Part shown: positions 13,859 through 15,205 of the stretch, piece after piece
How the letters are laid out: each line of letters begins with the position of its first letter
Numbering within the stretch: position 1 is the first letter of the stretch
DNA from: Verrucomicrobiota bacterium
Lineage (GTDB): Bacteria > Verrucomicrobiota > Verrucomicrobiia > Opitutales > Opitutaceae
Assembly: GCA_030916665.1 (NCBI GenBank)
Contig: JAUPWC010000005.1
Location: 1 to 15,205 of the forward strand
Length of the DNA: 15,205 nt
Direction of reading: 5' to 3'
Notes under the pieces: generated by a model
The model's database searches: none
Told to the model about the DNA's origin: nothing
Seen by the model: the letters and a program-made list of their open reading frames with translations, nothing else
Position numbers and translations under genes: made by a program

Positions 13859-15127
13859 ATGAAATTCCCCCGTCCGCTTCTCGCGCTGCTGGCCTTGTTC
13901 GCCTTGGCCGTTGCGCCTCATATCCGCGCTGCCGACAACGCCGTGCTTGCCTGGAACGACCAGGCCCTGAACGCCATCCGTCTCGCGCGCACGCCGCCCC
14001 CGATCGCCTCGCACCATCTCGCGGCGGTCCACGCGGCCATCCACGATTCCGTCGTCGGCATCACGCGCACGCACCGCGCCTGGCAGGGCGAGGCCTCCGC
14101 CCCGACCGGCGCCAACCTGGACGCCGCCATCGCGAGCTCGGCCTACACGGTGATCAACGCCCTGTGGGGGCAGGCCGCCAATCCCGAGAACTACCGCCGG
14201 GCCTATGAGCAGACGCTGGCCGCCATCCCGGACGGCCCGGCCAAGGCCGACGGCATCGCATTCGGCAAGCAGGTCGCCGACGCCGTCCTCGCCCGCCGCG
14301 CCCAGAGCGGCTGGAACAAGCCCGCGGAGGGCGTCTTCAGCAGCACCGAGCCGGGCCTCTGGCGTGAAACACCCCCGGGTTTCCGTCCGCCGGTGCTCCC
14401 GCACTGGGCCAAGGTCGTGCCCTTCGTGATGACCTCGCCCGACCAGTTCCGCGCGCCTCCGCCGCCGGCCGTGAATTCCAAGCAGGCGGCCGACGAGATG
14501 GCCGAGATCGTCCGCATCGGCGCCCGCGACAACGCCGAGCGCACCGAATACCAGACGCTCGCCGCTCCCTTTTGGGCCGACGACCTCGGCTCGGCCACGC
14601 CGCCCGGCCACTGGAACGTCATCGCGCAGGACCTCACGCGCCGCCACAAGCTGTCCACCGCCGACACCGCCCGTTTCTTCGCCCTGCTCAACCTGGCGAT
14701 GGCCGACGCCGGCATCACGATCTGGGAGACCAAGTTTCACTACCGCACCTGGCGTCCCGAGACCGCCATCCGCGAGGTCACCAAGGAGATCAACCCGCAC
14801 GCGGTCGCCCACCCGGAGTTCATCCCACTCATGGCCTCGCCGGCGTTCCCGAGCTACATCTCGGGCCACAGCACGTTCTCCGCGGCGGGCTCGCGCCTGA
14901 TTGAGCGTTGGTTCGGCACCGATGACATCGAGTTCACCACGACCTCCGACGGCCTGCCCGGCGCCGTGCGCACTTTCAAAAAGCTGTCCGAGTGCCGCGA
15001 TGAGGTCGGCATGAGCCGCCTGTGGGGCGGCATCCATGTGATGGTGGACAACGTCGAGGGCCAGAAGGCCGGCATCAAGGTGGCCGACTATGTCTTTGCC
15101 ACCGCGCTCCAGCCGGTGAAAAAGTGA
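13859..15127 (+). CDS. Secreted vanadium-dependent haloperoxidase / PAP2-family enzyme
   Basis: A 422-residue protein with a signal peptide (LLALLALFALAVAPHIRA, cleavage near residue 24). The C-terminal third carries the three motifs of the vanadium haloperoxidase/type-2 phosphatidic acid phosphatase superfamily: KFHYRTWRP (Lys292, Arg299), SYISGHSTF (His337) and SRLWGGIHVMVD (Arg387, His393). In haloperoxidases the last histidine coordinates vanadate and the first acts as acid-base; in phosphatases the last is the nucleophile. The N-terminal helical part (HLAAVHAAIHDSVVGI) and the length match bacterial vanadium-haloperoxidase-like proteins better than small membrane PAP2 enzymes. Whether it oxidises halides or hydrolyses phosphate esters cannot be decided from motifs. 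It acts in the periplasm or outside the cell. It appears monocistronic, flanked by an upstream terminator and a downstream palindrome. No clear Shine-Dalgarno precedes ATG 13859. Confidence 0.9.
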   Translation: MKFPRPLLALLALFALAVAPHIRAADNAVLAWNDQALNAIRLARTPPPIASHHLAAVHAAIHDSVVGITRTHRAWQGEASAPTGANLDAAIASSAYTVINALWGQAANPENYRRAYEQTLAAIPDGPAKADGIAFGKQVADAVLARRAQSGWNKPAEGVFSSTEPGLWRETPPGFRPPVLPHWAKVVPFVMTSPDQFRAPPPPAVNSKQAADEMAEIVRIGARDNAERTEYQTLAAPFWADDLGSATPPGHWNVIAQDLTRRHKLSTADTARFFALLNLAMADAGITIWETKFHYRTWRPETAIREVTKEINPHAVAHPEFIPLMASPAFPSYISGHSTFSAAGSRLIERWFGTDDIEFTTTSDGLPGAVRTFKKLSECRDEVGMSRLWGGIHVMVDNVEGQKAGIKVADYVFATALQPVKK

Positions 15128-15137
15128 CCGGGTAGCT

Positions 15138-15205
15138 GGCGGGGTCTCCGAACCCCGCCTTTGTTCGATGCCGATATCGCATTCGCGGCGGGGTTCGGAG
15201 ACCCC
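15138..15205. repeat. Palindromic repeat at the right contig end
   Basis: The 19-base arm GGGGTCTCCGAACCCCGCC (15141-15159) is a perfect reverse complement of 15187-15205, with 27 bases between. The left arm with its flank (15138-15159) also folds on itself (GGCGGGGT...ACCCCGCC). The window ends on the last base of the right arm. It begins 11 bases after the haloperoxidase stop and could help end or stabilise that transcript, though no T-run follows within the window. Confidence 0.9.

Noticed and set aside
13679..15037. 452-residue minus-strand open frame opposite the haloperoxidase gene
   Set aside because: Its protein is low-complexity Gly/Arg/Ala-rich with no recognisable pattern, while the plus strand encodes a signal peptide and all three catalytic motifs. 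It is a by-product of high GC.
1..15205. CRISPR arrays, tRNA, rRNA, insertion sequences, defence systems
   Set aside because: I looked for regularly spaced direct repeats, cloverleaf-like sequences, transposases and nucleases and saw none.

Overview
The window reads as a complete or near-complete short-read contig from a GC-rich, diderm Gram-negative bacterium. Base composition, several outer-membrane beta-barrels, a VCBS/FG-GAP protein, mostly absent Shine-Dalgarno sequences and abundant palindromic repeats suggest Verrucomicrobiota, probably Opitutaceae; this placement is inference, since there is no marker gene. The left end (1-18) is Illumina adapter sequence, and the right end stops exactly at the end of an inverted-repeat arm.

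Layout: (1) 19-1077, minus: 5' part of a membrane-anchored FG-GAP/VCBS repeat protein. (2) 1147-3168, plus: a LytS-type sensor kinase and a LytTR response regulator, separated by a dispersed palindrome. (3) 3178-4143: a REP-like double hairpin and a small secreted beta-barrel-like protein. (4) 4144-4662: a scar region with a minus-strand terminator, the C-terminal remnant of an outer-membrane protein gene (its intact relative lies at 12308-13354), the apparent C-terminal remnant of a receiver domain, and another dispersed palindrome. (5) 4663-12292, plus: two tandem TonB-dependent receptors, a periplasmic YfiR-family (DUF4154) protein, and a large hybrid histidine kinase whose membrane-sensor half looks like that of YfiN (CHASE8-HAMP), followed by GAF, PAS, HisKA, HATPase and receiver domains. 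(6) 12308-13354, minus: an outer-membrane protein convergent with the kinase. (7) 13355-13858: a gene-free interval with a palindrome and an apparently orphan plus-strand terminator. (8) 13859-15127, plus: a secreted vanadium-haloperoxidase/PAP2-family enzyme, then a terminal palindrome.

The most interesting unit is region 5. In Pseudomonas YfiBNR, periplasmic YfiR restrains the CHASE8-HAMP-GGDEF enzyme YfiN, and an outer-membrane lipoprotein, YfiB, relieves this. Here the YfiR-like gene is translationally coupled (ATGA overlap) to a kinase with the same sensory layout but a phosphorelay output, and two TonB-dependent receptors sit where an outer-membrane partner would be expected. This suggests, but does not prove, an envelope-spanning signalling pathway from receptor through periplasmic regulator to hybrid kinase.
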